Shown here one piece after another: positions 48,194-60,353 of a DNA stretch of 64,000 nt (its first letter is position 1; the number at the start of each line of letters is the position of its first letter). The translations under genes were made by a program, and so were the position numbers. The notes under the pieces are model-generated. The model was not told the DNA's origin. It did no database searches and saw only the letters and a list, made by a program, of their open reading frames with translations. This DNA comes from Chamaecrista fasciculata. Its lineage: Eukaryota > Streptophyta > Magnoliopsida > Fabales > Fabaceae. The stretch is from positions 62,001-126,000 of the forward strand of contig QANZ01031898.1 of the NCBI GenBank assembly GCA_003254925.1. The letters run 5' to 3'.

Positions 48194-48564
48194 AGTAAAA
48201 GTACTAATTTTGTCTCCAAACATTATATGAATTGTCAATTTCATCATCAATTTTTCTTTCTGTTAATTTCATTCTTGATGTTTTATATTTTGGTCAATTT
48301 TATCGTTTTCTCTTATTTTATTCAAATATTAACAACAGAATCTACGTAGTTAATAATATATGTAAAATTAATAGAAAAGAAACTCAAATTTTAACTCATA
48401 TTGAAAAATAAGATGCGGTATGTCGTTAATTTATTGAAAAAAGTTAGTTAAAATATAAAATTGACCAAAATATAAAATATTGGAGACAAAATTAATAACA
48501 AAAAAAATTGGGGACAAAATTGATAGTCGTCCTAAAGTTTAGGGATAAAATTAGTGTTTTTGCT
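48194..48564. mobile_element. MULE-like foldback element (371 bp), 9-bp target duplication
   Basis: It starts 'agtaaaagtactaattttgt' and ends 'taaaattagtgtttttgct'. It is flanked by a perfect TAATATTTA at 48,185-48,193 and 48,565-48,573. The arms carry 'ttttgtctccaa'-type words, as at 17,977-18,353. Confidence 0.85.
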
Positions 48565-48630
48565 TAATATTTATTCTCATAAAAATTATATTTATTCTTC
48601 ATTATTCACAACGTATAATCATCGTATGGT

Positions 48631-49791
48631 TTTGGAAACGAATATAGAATAAAAAAGATTGCTTGGAAACTTTCCAATGATGGTAATTTCAGCATCAGGT
48701 CGTCGTATGATTCCCAAAGGCCATCTGTTAATGCCGCCTTGCTTCCGGTTTGGAAAGCTATTTGGAAGTGTAATGCTCCTCCGAGAGTTAAAACTTTCTT
48801 ATGGCTTCTTTCTCATGGTAAAATTCTCACAATGAGCCAACTTTTTAGACGGAATATCTGCACAACCCCGCTGTGTCCTCTTGGCTGCAATCAGGAAGAA
48901 AGTATTCTCCATTGTCTTCGTGATTGTGCTACTGCGAACAAGGTCTGGTCCCATTTCATAGCTAGAGATAAATGGGATGTTTTCCATCATGGTAGCTTGA
49001 TTGAGTGGCTTCTAGCTAACCTTAACAACAACTTTGCCAAAAATCAGCTGCTTCAATACCCGTGGGAGGTTTGTTTTGGTGTTATCTGCTGGTGGATTTG
49101 GAAGAATAGGTGTACCATTTGCCATGGTGGTAAGGGGTTAAACGATGCCGAGTTGTTCCACATATGTTTAACTTGGCTCAAGGATATTGACTCTGCCATT
49201 TGTAATGTTCTTAGCAGTAAGAGTTTGACGAGGGAGATTCTCGTTTCCTGGCAACCTCCTCCCACCGATTGGGTAACCTTCAACACGGATGGCTCTGTTT
49301 CTCCTGAGGGTCGGGCTACCGGCGGTGGTGTTCTCAGAGACGGTCGTGGCAGATGGATCATTGGCTTTGCTCATAATATTGGAATCTGCTCTATCAATGT
49401 GGCGGAACTCACTGCTATTCTCATCGCTGTGCAGAATGCTCGAACTTTAAATTTCAAAAAAGTCAGATTCGAGACTGACTCTGTTTTTGCGGCTGAAGCT
49501 ATTCTGCATAATTTGGATTACCTTCATCCTTGCTTCAGTTTGGTTCAACGCATCAGACAGCTATTATTTCTCCCCGACTGGACTTGCAGCGTTTCTCACA
49601 TATACAGGGAAGCAAACTCCGTCGCTGACTGGCTCGCTAATCTGGCTCATTCTCTTCCGTTAGGAATTAAAATCTTCAACTTCCGTCCTGCTGGTTGTAG
49701 TTCTCTGCTCTTTGCCGATATCAGGGGTGTTGGTACCCCCCGTGTTGTCCCGGTGTAGTTTTTTTTTGCTGCCCATCTTTTTCTCACAAAA
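48631..49791 (+). mobile_element. 5'-truncated LINE: zinc-binding RT tail and RNase H domain
   Basis: An open frame to the TAG at 49,756-49,758 encodes the C-terminal part of a plant non-LTR retrotransposon polyprotein and is open upstream to about 48,631. The zf-RVT region comes first (WKCNAPPRVKTFLWLLSHGK, then CPLGCNQEESILHCLRDC). A linker follows, then an RNase H domain (RVT_3) with all four acidic residues in place: FNTDGS, NVAELTA, RFETDS and VADWLAN. The reverse transcriptase and endonuclease parts are absent, as in LINEs cut short at the 5' end. An A-rich tail ends near 49,799. The 339-codon frame without stops suggests a fairly young insertion; the 5' target duplication was not resolved. 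Confidence 0.9.
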
Positions 49792-49879
49792 AAAAAATAG
49801 TTAGAAGACCAAAATGAAACTGATTGCATAGTTTGAGGAAAAAAATTGAACAAAAAATAATTTTAGGAACTAAAAAAAC

Positions 49880-50927
49880 CAAGGTTATTAAAACCGGACC
49901 GGCCCTTGAACCGGCCGAAGTAGCGGTTCAAGGTTCAATGGTCCAACTGGGGTCGGACCATTTATAAATAAATAAATTAATAAATAATATAATAATAAAT
50001 AATAGACCAAAAAAATAATAAATTACTGATCATAATTATGAAAAAGTCTAAATATAATAAAATTCAAATTTAACATGTTAAGATTAAATTCATAAAGAGT
50101 CATTATAACATAATAATAGTCAAATAAATACAATAAAGAAATAATTCATTAAGAAAATAAATCACAATCAAGTCAAAAATTAAAAAGGAAATAAACCATC
50201 ATCAAGGAAATAAAACATCATCAAGAAAATAAATCATAATCAAGTAAAAAAAGAAATAAAATACAACAACAAAATAAAGCACAACACGTTCCTTTCCCTT
50301 TTTTTTTTATTACCAAAAAAAAAAAATAAAGCACAACACGGAAATTTTTTTTTACCTAATTAGACTATTCAGTATTCACACTAAATAAACTTGCAACAAA
50401 GAACGCTGAAAGCTCTGAGTAACGAAAGAGGAACAGAAGAGCTAAAACGCCGATTCACTCCATTCCTCCTCATCATCCGTTGCAGAATCCTCCATCGAAG
50501 CACCAGTAAGCACCTGTAGACATAGTCTCATTTCTGTCTTCATCGCCGAATCACTCCATTCTTGTTCATATATATCCAGATTCATCTTTACTACATGTTC
50601 CTTCTCCCTTTCTCATTTTCTTCAAGCTAGTAACGGTCTGCCTTCTTCGATGCCGGCGTAGTCTCATTTCTATCTTCATCACCCATTCACTCCATTTTCT
50701 CTTTTGTTTCTCCCTGATTTTTGTTTTAATCAGATTCAGTTTGGCTGAACCGACTGAACCTCCCAAACCGCCGATTCAGTCCGGTTTGGGTGGTTCTTAG
50801 CCGGTTCAAGCGATTCTTATCCGGTTCCTTGCTTAGCCGGTTTCTGCCATGACTCGGACCGGCCTGGCATCCGATTCCCGGTCCAACCGGTTGAACCGGC
50901 CGGTTCGGTCCGGTTTTAATAACTCTG
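49880..50927. mobile_element. Non-autonomous hAT-type element (1,048 bp), exact 8-bp target duplication
   Basis: The ends are CAAGGTTATTAAAACCGG and its near-inverse CCGGTTTTAATAACTCTG. AAAAAAAC flanks both sides (49,872-49,879 and 50,928-50,935). An 8-bp duplication with CA(A/G)(G/A)G...TG ends fits the hAT superfamily. The subterminal DNA is rich in CCGGTT/AACCGG words in both orientations and the centre is AT-rich without transposase. A truncated relative lies at about 10,970-11,160. Confidence 0.85.
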
Positions 50928-52155
50928 AAAAAAACTGAGCTCATAGTTTGAGGACCAAAATGGCTATAAAAGAGAAGATAATTAGTTTTTTTCATTTTAT
51001 TTAAAAAAAGTGCAATAACAAGAATAGAAGAAGATTTATAACTTAAAAAATAATTTAGGGATTCAATTGTATATTTTACTCAAACAAATAGAGGAATATT
51101 GAGACTAAAAAAATTAACAACATTGCACATGAACAAAAATAATTTTTATTTAATTATATTAATATATTGTGAATATATTTTTAATATATTGGATGACCAC
51201 ATGAACCTTTTAGCCTTCTAGTAACATCCCTACAATCTCATTATAGCTCCATCAATTTAGTCTTTTTTGTAACTTCTCCATGAATCACACTTTCTGACAT
51301 TAGTCCTATAAATAAGAGGGTATTGTACACAAATGAAATAAGATTAAGAGATCTTATACACTTTGATCTTGTCTATTTTCTCTTCTTAAGTTCTTTGTTT
51401 TACTACACGTCATCAGCACGATCGCTTTAACGTTTTTGAGTTAAGAACTTTGAAGTTTGTTCTCATCACTTCAAGGTAAGAAAAGTATACTATCATTTTT
51501 TATTCTCTTCTTTTTCATTTTTCGTATGTGAAAATTCTTTTCTTGTTAATTTTATAAATGTGTATATGCATATACTAATTATTTGAATTTTCATTAGTGT
51601 AGTTTTATTTACCATAGCAAATCTTACGAAGCTTGAATTCATTGCACTTGATATTTTGGGAAAAAATTATTTGTCGTGGGTTCTTGATGTCGAAATTCAT
51701 TTGAGTGCAATGAATCTTGGAGATACAATCAAGGAAGAAAATCAAGCATCCTCGCAGGATCGCGCAAAAGCAATGATTTTTCTTTGTCATCATTTACACG
51801 AAGAATTGAAAACTGAGTATCTTACTGTCAAAGATCATTTGGTTTTGTGGAACAATTTGAAGGAAAGATATGAGCACCAAAGAATTGTTATTCTTCCTAA
51901 GGCTTGTTATAATTGGATACACTTACGTTTGCAAGATTTTAAAACCGTAAGTGATTATAATTCAACACTTTTTAAAATTAGCTCTCAATTGAAATTGTGC
52001 GGTGAAAAAATTACTGACAAAGATATGTTAGAAAAGACATATTCTAGCTACTTCTCATGCCTCGAATGTGCTCCTGCAGCAGTAATATCGAGAGCGTAGA
52101 TTCACTAAATATTCTGAGCTAATTTCTTGTTTACTAGTGACTGAGCAAAATAACG

Positions 52156-53714
52156 GACTTTTTTTTTCTCGGTAGACTAAGAAAATTTAATAACCACACG
52201 TATAGACTATATTATAACCATATCACACATATAGGCTATTTTTACTGTAGCGAAATTGGGTTATGAAGAGACCGTCAACTGGGATGACAGTTTTACTTAA
52301 ATAAAGCCGCTAACACGGATGACGGTTTGAGAAAACGAAGAAACCGTCAACTCGGATGACGGTTTCTTTTGGAAAAATTTGAAAATAAAACCGTCATCCG
52401 GAATGACGGTTTTCTAAAGAGAAAACCGTCAACCCGGATGACGGCTTCTCTTGACGGTGTTTCAAAGAGAAAAACGTCAACCTGGTTGACAGTTTCTTAA
52501 CAATCACAACAAATAAATATTAATTACATCATTAATTTTAATCAAATCAAAAAAATTTTAATCACTAATTAATTTTTCAATATGATATCACATTAATCAT
52601 ACAACAAATCAATCAAAAAATATTGTTTCCCAAATTGATAATATTTTAAAAAAATTAATCAATAACTATTTAAAAAAAATGAGTAAACTACCAAATTGGT
52701 CCCTGGATTATTGGCTCGCTGACAGATTGGTCCCCGAATTTAGAAAATTGACAAATAGGTCCCCAAATTTTTCTAACATTTGTCAAATAGGTCCTTCTGT
52801 GCATGTTATTCGGGGACCTATTTGACTAACGTTAGAAAAATTCGGGTCCCCGGATTTAGAAAATTGGCAAATAGGTCCCCAAAATTTTCTAACATTTGTC
52901 AAATAGGTCCTTTTGTGCATGTTATTCGGGGACCTATTTGACTAACGTTAGAAAATTTCGGGTCCCCGGATTTAGGAAATTGACAAATAGGTCCCCGAAT
53001 TTTTCTAACATTTGTCAAATAGGTCCTTCTGTGCATGTTATTCGGGGACCTATTCGACTAACGTTAGAAAAATTCGGGGACCTATTTGACTCGTTAGAAA
53101 AATTTGGGGACCTATTTGTCAATTTTCTAAATTCGGGGACCAATGTGTTAGCGAGCCAATAATCCAGGGACCAATTTGGTAGTTTACTCATTTTTTTTAA
53201 ATAGTTATTGATTAATTTTTTTAAAATATTACCAATTTGGGAAACAATATTTTTTGATTGATTTGTTGTATGATTAATGTGATATCATATTGAAAAATTA
53301 ATTAGTGATTAAAATTTTTTTGATTTGATTAAAATTAATGATGTAATTAATATTGATTTGTTGTGATTGTTAAGAAACCATCAACCAGGTTGACGGTTTT
53401 CTCTTTGAAACACCGTCAAGAGAAACCATCATCCGGGTTGACAGTTTTCTCTTTAGAAAACCGTCATTCCGGATGACGGTTTTATTTTCAACTTTTTCCA
53501 AAAGAAACTGTCATCCGGGTTGACGGTTTCTTCGTTTTCTCAAACTGTCATCTGTGTTAGCGGCTTTATTTCAGTAAAACTGTCATCCCAGTTGACGGTT
53601 TCTTCATAATCCAATTTCGCTACAGTAAAAATAGTCTATATGTGTGATATGGTTATAATATAGTCTATACGTGTGATTATTAAATTTTCTTAGTCTACCG
53701 AGAAAAAAAAGTCC
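52156..53714. mobile_element. 1,559-bp MULE-like foldback element inserted in copia gag
   Basis: Near-perfect inverted repeats of more than 500 bp run in from 'gactttttttttctcggtag' and its inverse 'ctaccgagaaaaaaaagtcc'. The 9-bp AAAATAACG occurs at 52,147-52,155 and 53,715-53,723 as target duplication. Each arm has about six copies of a short self-complementary unit of the type 'accgtcatccggatgacggt'. The centre (about 52,674-53,195) is a second foldback with three 116-bp tandem repeats. No transposase. The 88-codon frame at 52,896-53,162 is a repeat artefact. Confidence 0.9.
52732..53079. repeat. Three 116-bp tandem repeats inside the foldback element
   Basis: Units begin at 52,732, 52,848 and 52,964 ('ccccgaatttagaaaatt' or 'ccccggatttagaaaatt') and differ at a few bases. 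Each unit contains 'caaataggtcccc' and its inverse 'ggggacctatttg', so the units are themselves partly palindromic. Confidence 0.85.
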
Positions 53715-54209
53715 AAAATAACGAGCTGCCGATGAAAAATCATCAATTTCGTCCAAATGGATCAACTCCATTCCCTGAAGTGAATGTGACAAATGAGTCA
53801 AATACATTTCCTGAAGTAAATGTGTATTTTTCTCATGGTCGTGGACAAGAACGTGGTGGAAAACGAGGTCGTGGAAGGAAAAATTCTTGGACTCGTGAAA
53901 ATTCTTCATATTTTCCTTCAAATTATGCAAATAAAAATGCTATACAAAAGCACAAGAAAAGAACCCAAAATGAGGAGAACCAAAGGAAAAAGAACAATGA
54001 TGATATTTGTTTTAGATGTGACACAAAGGGTCATTGATCTCGCATTTGTCGTACTCCAAAACATTTGGTTGACCTTTATAAAGCATCCCAAAAACAAAAA
54101 GGAAATCAAGTTAGAGAAATATTCATTTGTTTCATATTTATTTCTCTATCCAACTAAGATCCTAAGTAAACATGCTCAAATTGCATCCCAAAAGCAAGTT
54201 TGGGAGTAA

Positions 54210-55125
54210 AAGTAAAAAATCCTAGAAGTATAGTCCTAAACTTATTTTCAACAGGTGATTTGATCTCATCTGGCTAATAATAATCTCAAATGGATAAAGA
54301 AAGAACTCTTCAAAAATTAATACATAGTTTTAAACTCATCGTATTTGAACTTGAAACAAGAGAGATATGACCAACTTCGCTTCATTGACCATGAAACAAG
54401 CAGTGCACTTTTGCGATCCAAAATGACCTCAACTGGATAGAAAAAAAATATTCATAAAAAGAAGAATTTTCTAGCTCTGAATTCATTGCATTCGAATTTG
54501 AAACGAAAGAAATATGACAACATTAAGTAGTTTGGGACCAATTTAAGAAATTATGAAAATATATAAGATCAATCTGAAACAAATAAAACATTTAGGACCA
54601 ATTTGAAATATACCTGATAAATTTACGACCCATTTGCGGTTTTGACCTAATTATTATAATTACCTCTTTTATTTCAGTCCTCCGTTGTTCCCACTGGATA
54701 TCTCTCCCTCCTTTCCCGCTATCGCAACCCTAACTAGTTGCCGCCGACCACTCAAGCTGAAGGGTAGGCTCATCGCCGTCGTTCAGAGAAGAGCGTCCTA
54801 GTCTTTCTTTTTCGTTTCTTCGATAAGTAATTTTCTTTCATTCCTTCTTAATGCACTGTGAGAATTGGTGTATTTTCTATTGGCTGCCTTATTCTTAACG
54901 CACAAGTTCCTTAATCATTGGATAATAATTCTCTTTGCGAAGTGGACTTTGCGACTTTTCTTTTGCACTACTAAGTTATGATGAATCTTTATGGATTTGC
55001 ATATTTTTCAGACTATTGTTTTTGGGTTCCTAATTTTTCCTTTCTGCATTCTCTATCGGCCTTCTCCTTACTTTGTTCGCTTGTGTCTTTCTTTTACTCT
55101 GTTGGGTTCTGTTTAGTTTGGAACG
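54210..55125. other. Spacer and probable 5' leader of IMP4
   Basis: 54,210-54,660 holds 'aggaccaatttgaaa' repeat words and copia-like scraps. 54,690-54,830 is less AT-rich ('gccgccgaccactcaagctg') and looks like a transcribed leader; 'ttctgtttag|TTTGG' at about 55,116 could be the acceptor of a leader intron. Confidence 0.4.
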
Positions 55126-58100
55126 ATGCTACGCAGAAATATACGCTTGAGGAGAGAGTATCTGTATAGAAAGAGCTTAGAAGGCAAAGACCGGTTGCTC
55201 TATGAGAAGAAACGCAAGATAAGAGAAGCACTTCAAGGTTACTCCTTTTGACCCTTTCTTCCTCTAATATTTGTGTTTGTCAAATTGGGTTGTTCATTGT
55301 GAACGTTTACAGTAAGTTTTATTCTTTTGCAGAGGGGAAACCGATCCCCACTGAGCTTAGAAATGAGGAGGCAGCTCTTCGCCGAGAAATTGATCTTGAG
55401 GACGAAAACACGGCTAGTATGTTTCTTATATTTTTTTTCCCTCTTGGTAAATTTGGCGAAACTTTTTCCGTGCTGGTAGTATAAACTTGACTGTAATTAA
55501 GTGCCTTTCATTTGGTTGCATTAGTCATATGATTGCTAATGACAGTTTCATCTTATGGTATGGATGAATAGATTTTTCATATGCCTCTTTCAGAAAAGTT
55601 CAATTTGTAAATAAATTCAGTTTTTGATATTGTTCTTTGATAGATGGTGTGTGGTGGGACTGGGAGGCTGGAATGCAACAACATCATATTTATCTTACTA
55701 ACAAGCTTTGCTCTCTTGACTTGGTTGAGCTCATCAATTTAGATTAAAATGTTTTTGTATGGATAATTACGGTGTCCATCTTTTCAAATTCTAACCTTGC
55801 ATTTTAGAACAATCCAAGACCCTCCAAAAAATCACTTGATTTATTTTATTGTTTCCATTAGTATATTTAGAATATGGTACAGCTCTCCTGAAAGGATGGT
55901 ACATATTTGCAATTGTTTCAGTTACCAGTTGGACGTATCTATTGTGATTATAATTTATTCTCTCTGGAAAACACTGCATCTGGCGAAATTAAATGCTCAA
56001 TTGCAAGATAACAATATTTTAAAACAGATAAGTATTAAAAACTGCATATCCTTGCAGAAAAAGAAAAGTATCTACTGAATTGAATTTCTTATTTTGCTAA
56101 AATCTGTACTGATTTTACAAAGTAAAGAAATTGAAAGAGGCCTCAATGGAACATTAAGCAAAATGGTCCCGTTATCGACCTATCTACTGAAATATCTAAC
56201 AAAGACAAATAATTCTGACATAAGAATGATTCATATAGCTTTTGAAGATATAAAATCTGTCATTGTTGTTATTTAGTTGTTTTCATATTTCTCTCCTCCT
56301 TTTTGCAATATGTTTTCTTCTCAAATTGTAATTTGCTGTTCTTTCCCCACTTTTTGCCACTGAGTTCAGTCCCAAAAACTCACATTGATGATGAGTATGC
56401 AAATGCTACGGAAAAAGATCCAAAGATTTTGCTGACCACATCTAGGAATCCAAGTGCTCCACTTACACAGTTTGTCAAGGTTTGCATGCTTTCCTTTTTC
56501 TGAGTGCTTCTTAATTGTCTATTCAAGCTTCGCTTTGTTCATTTTTTCTTGGTACTCTGCAGAAGTCTTCTGTTCAATCAACTTCTGATCTTCAATTTCT
56601 TTTTTGTTTTGGGGTGTAGGAGTTGAGTTTTGTCTTCCCAAATGCACAAAGAATGAATCGTGGTGGTCAGGTTGGTATCTTTGTCCTCTTAATCACTATT
56701 CTAGGCTCTAGCATAGTTTGAGTCACTTACTGAGATGATTCTAATTTTAGATCTGGTGGGTCACAGCATATAGTGTGTATTATAATAACATGGTACTTCA
56801 ATGAAGTTGATTTACATATAAATTGATGATTTACTGTCGACTGCTGAAGACATTTTATCTGACACCATCTGCTGAAGACCTTGTCCACTATTGAGTTGAT
56901 TAAAATAACGTTGTAATATTGCATGAATAGCATGTTAACATCTGATTCCTTGCCCTAAGTCGTATGACTTACCTTATTTAGCTACTACCACCACTTGACC
57001 TTCTAGTTGATTAGCATTCTTTGTTGTCAAGAATCGATGTATTGCAAAATCAAAAAGCTTATGCTATTAGAAGAAAGCTCAAAGCTGAGAAAGATTTTGT
57101 CACGCATATCTTTACAATGATCCACACATTTTTCCTTTGGACTTGATTTGTGGACCAGTCATAGGCCTACAGCACCACCTTGTGTTAAAATACAGTCTTC
57201 CAGAGAATGGAAAATCATGGATTGAACACCTATATCCTGGTTAGGCTTTGATAATTGATATCATCTTAAGAATCAATTATCCTAAACTGTTCATCTGTTA
57301 GGAGACGGGTTAGGAAAATTATTTGATAATTGGGACATCTTTTGGATTTTATGGATAATATTAGGTGAAACTTACTGGTAGCTTTTACATAAGTTCCTTG
57401 TTGGATTTCTTGTTACATCTCAACCTTATGTTTTCTGATGCAAAATAGTTATATTTCTTTCTTACATGGGTTTGGCAAGAATTTATCACCTAATAATATA
57501 AGGCTAATCAGGCTATATATATCTCAATCTTGTGAGTCTAACTCTATTGTCTGAACTTTTTGTCTGTATTTGGATCATCAATCTTGTAGAGTCTATTCCT
57601 TGATTGTCCATTATGTTGATTTGAGCATGTTAATGACTTGATATGTGTAGCTTGAATATGATCATTTATGGATTTTATACCCCTTGAGCCAACTGATCAC
57701 AGGTTATATCAGAGATTATTGAAACATGTCGGGCACATGACTTTACAGATGTTGTCTTGGTTCATGAACATCGAGGTGTGCCTGATGGTTTAATTATTAG
57801 CCACCTACCCTTCGGTCCAACTGCATATTTTGGATTACTCAATGTGGTAAGTCTCAGCTCTTTTGACTTTCGTTATTGATTTTGGTGAGAAATGTGCTAA
57901 TTAATTGTTTTCGTGCAGGTGACAAGGCATGACATTAAAGATAAGAAAGCTGTGGGAACCATGCCGGAGGCTTATCCACATATTATTCTTGATAATTTCT
58001 CAACTAAGGTATTCATATCTTAGTGACTTATCATTAATTTTGTAGATATTATACTTTTCACCGTTAACTATAATAACTAATTAAATTATTGATACATCTG

Positions 58101-59699
58101 GGCTTGTGATCTATTACGCTGTTCGTTGCATCTCTAGCACCTCCTGATGTGCCTGCAAGCCCTGCACTATCATTCATCCTGATATTACCTGCACCATCAT
58201 TTTTTCATATGGCTTTGAATAATCAAAGTATCGGACCAAATTTTTTGAAGTATAAAAATCAAGTTGTGTATGTTGAGTTAACTACAGATGATCGACCTTG
58301 AATATATACAATCTTGATGTCATAAAATTGCCTAAGTTTATTTGAAAGATTACGCAATGATATGTTCTTGGCATATTGTGTTTCCTAATAACATAATAGT
58401 ATAGGCATCCATTTGCATCAGCCATTTTGTTTTCTTGTATGAACCAATTATCTTACGCAGTTATTTTCTTTTGCAAACCCAACTTCAGGGAATGCACTTT
58501 GTCTATCTTTAAACTGTTCAACTTTAACAACATTCAGTCACAGTTTATGTACTGACGGCTCATCTGTGTTGGGATATTTTATTTGGCCCTGAACAGCTAG
58601 GGGAAAGGACAGCTAACATTCTGAAGCATCTTTTTCCAGTGCCCAAGCCAGATACAAAGCGCATAATCACTTTTTCCAACCAGTCTGACTATATCTCGTT
58701 CAGGTTATTTTAAATGTTCAGTGTTGCATGCTATTAGCGATGTTGTTATTTTAAAAAATCAGAGAGCTGAGCCGCAGTAAGTGATGTTTTGTGGTTCTTA
58801 CAATCTGTAGAAAATTCTATAACACAAGGAATATAGTAGTCACTGGAGAGAATAAAGAATTTGAGAATTTATCTAATGGAAAGGTTTTCAGTTGGTTATG
58901 TCTTTTTTGAGAGAAGTTACCCAGGAAGGTTCACCTTTTACGGGATCAATGAGCATATGTAATTTGTATCTGTGAGACTATAAAGGCACTTCTTTTTAAT
59001 ATGAAGTAGAGACTTGATTGCATTAGAAAAAAAGAAAGAGAAAAGTAGAGGCTTAATTATTTAATTATTTATGTACTACAGTACAAGTGATGACTCACTT
59101 GGTTTTTTAAATGAGATCAATGTGACTGCTCAAATGATATAAAATGATAGATGTCTCACTTTGTTATCTAAGTTATTGCTTTCTTTCTCTATATAGTTTT
59201 CTGTTTTGTGCAATTGAATTTCTGTGAAATTATTTGTTCAATTATATATGCCGGATTGTTGTGTCTTCGATTTGTCATATTTATGAAATTCGTCCATTGA
59301 AAATGGGTGCAGGCATCACTTATACGAAAAGCATGGGGGTCCTAAATCTTTGGAATTGAAGGAAATTGGTCCTCGATTTGAATTGCGACTTTATCAGGTT
59401 TGTATTATAATTAGCCTTGCTATAAATTGTTATCTTTTAGTGATATCATCTAGAAATTAAATCTTGCTCTTGAGGAAATTATTTTTCGTTTCACTTATGT
59501 AAACTTGTTCCAAAAATGATTTTTATTGATTAATATATCAGATTTTCTTGTATTAAGTTTTCCAACAATAGTAAGTGTCTAATATTGTTTTGTAATGCAG
59601 ATAAAGTTGGGTACAGTAGATCAAGCCGAAGCTCAGGTAGAATGGGTGATCAGACCTTACATGAACACTTCTAAAAAGCGAAAGTTTCTTGGTGATTGA
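55126..59699 (+). CDS. IMP4: U3 snoRNP protein IMP4, complete (293 aa, 9 coding exons)
   Basis: IMP4 binds U3 snoRNA with IMP3 and MPP10 in the nucleolar small-subunit processome and is needed for pre-18S rRNA cleavage. Coding exons: 55,126-55,237, 55,333-55,416, 56,370-56,479, 56,620-56,670, 57,703-57,846, 57,919-58,008, 58,597-58,703, 59,313-59,397 and 59,601-59,699 (TGA). They sum to 882 nt with phase kept. The N-terminus is basic (MLRRNIRLRREYLYRKSLEG). The Brix domain follows from about residue 85: ILLTTSRNPSAPL, FVFPNAQRMNRGGQ, HEHRGVPDGLIISHLPFGPT, RIITFSNQSDYISFRHH and IGPRFELRLYQIKLGT. The C-terminus is basic (NTSKKRKFLGD). Length and motifs match the family, and nothing is disrupted. 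A stretch of intron 7 (58,762-58,865) has a second copy at 61,066-61,165. Confidence 0.96.
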
Positions 59700-60353
59700 T
59701 CCTGTCTTAGTAATAGTAGATTTTATTTTCTTTGTATCATTTCAGTCTACTTCAATTTTGATGCTCTATTTTTTTTCTGGGGGGAGGGAGGTAGTGAATC
59801 GTCAGTGTGGTATGATTATTCATAGTCATCATTTGGTTTTTGAAGCCCATTATTATTGTACTTTTGCTTCTCTGTTTTGAGGGTTAAAATATATTTCCTA
59901 TATTTAAAGTCAAGGCCATTTATTTTGGTAAGGAACAGGCAAAACTCATCTCGCATTCAAGTTTGGCCTGTTATAGTCTTTTTTTGGCCGAATGGTCTGT
60001 TGTAGTTTTGAATGTAATGTATCCCAAAAGCTTTTAGATAAACACCTCAATGAAACATTTGTGATGATGTGAAATGTTAAAGTCCCACCAATTTCTATTT
60101 CATTACCATTTCAATTTTAATTTAAAAAAGTAAATCCTACTCCAATTTTTTACATCAGTTATGATTGTTGTAATTTTTTTTGGCCAAATCATTGTTGAAA
60201 ATTGCAAGAACGTGTGTCAAATAAAGTCTCATAAGGAAGAGTTAATTGCATATAGGTTAAGATGTGAACATAAATGTTTATTAAATAAAAGGCTTAAGTG
60301 CACTTTTGGTCCCATAACTTTTTTTGTTGCAATTTTGGTCCCATAACTTCTAA
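59700..60353. other. IMP4 3' flank and a one-sided repeat
   Basis: No coding exon. At 60,294-60,354 'agtgcacttttggtccca' and 'aattttggtcccataactt' form one arm of the 'ttggtccc' foldback type, abutting the NBS-LRR pseudogene. Confidence 0.5.

Larger units (their letters stand above)
51180..54209 (+). mobile_element. Ty1/copia retrotransposon remnant: LTR-like leader and broken gag
   Basis: An LTR-like leader precedes the gene (a TATA-like 'tataaataagag' at about 51,308, 'cacgtcatcagcacgatc' at 51,406). Gag begins near 51,605 and reads LDILGKNYLSWVLDVEIHLS, DHLVLWNNLKERYEHQ and YNSTLFKISSQLKLCGEKI, the UBN2-type copia gag. Frameshifts follow near 52,040-52,100. A 1,559-bp foldback element splits gag at 52,156-53,714. 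Gag resumes at about 53,724 and runs into the CCHC zinc-knuckle start CFRCDTKGH at 54,010-54,036, then a TGA. No protease, integrase or reverse transcriptase is seen to the right, so it is a dead, 3'-truncated copy. Confidence 0.85.

Noticed and set aside
52263..52500. Regularly repeated ~20-bp palindromic units resembling a CRISPR array
   Set aside because: Plant nuclear DNA; the units have no unique spacers and are mirrored in the other arm of a foldback transposon.
52896..53162. 88-codon open frame with repeating peptide blocks
   Set aside because: It is read through the 116-bp tandem repeats of the foldback element; the peptide repeats simply mirror the DNA repeats.
53604..53930. 108-codon minus-strand open frame
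   Set aside because: It is the complement of copia gag and the foldback arm.
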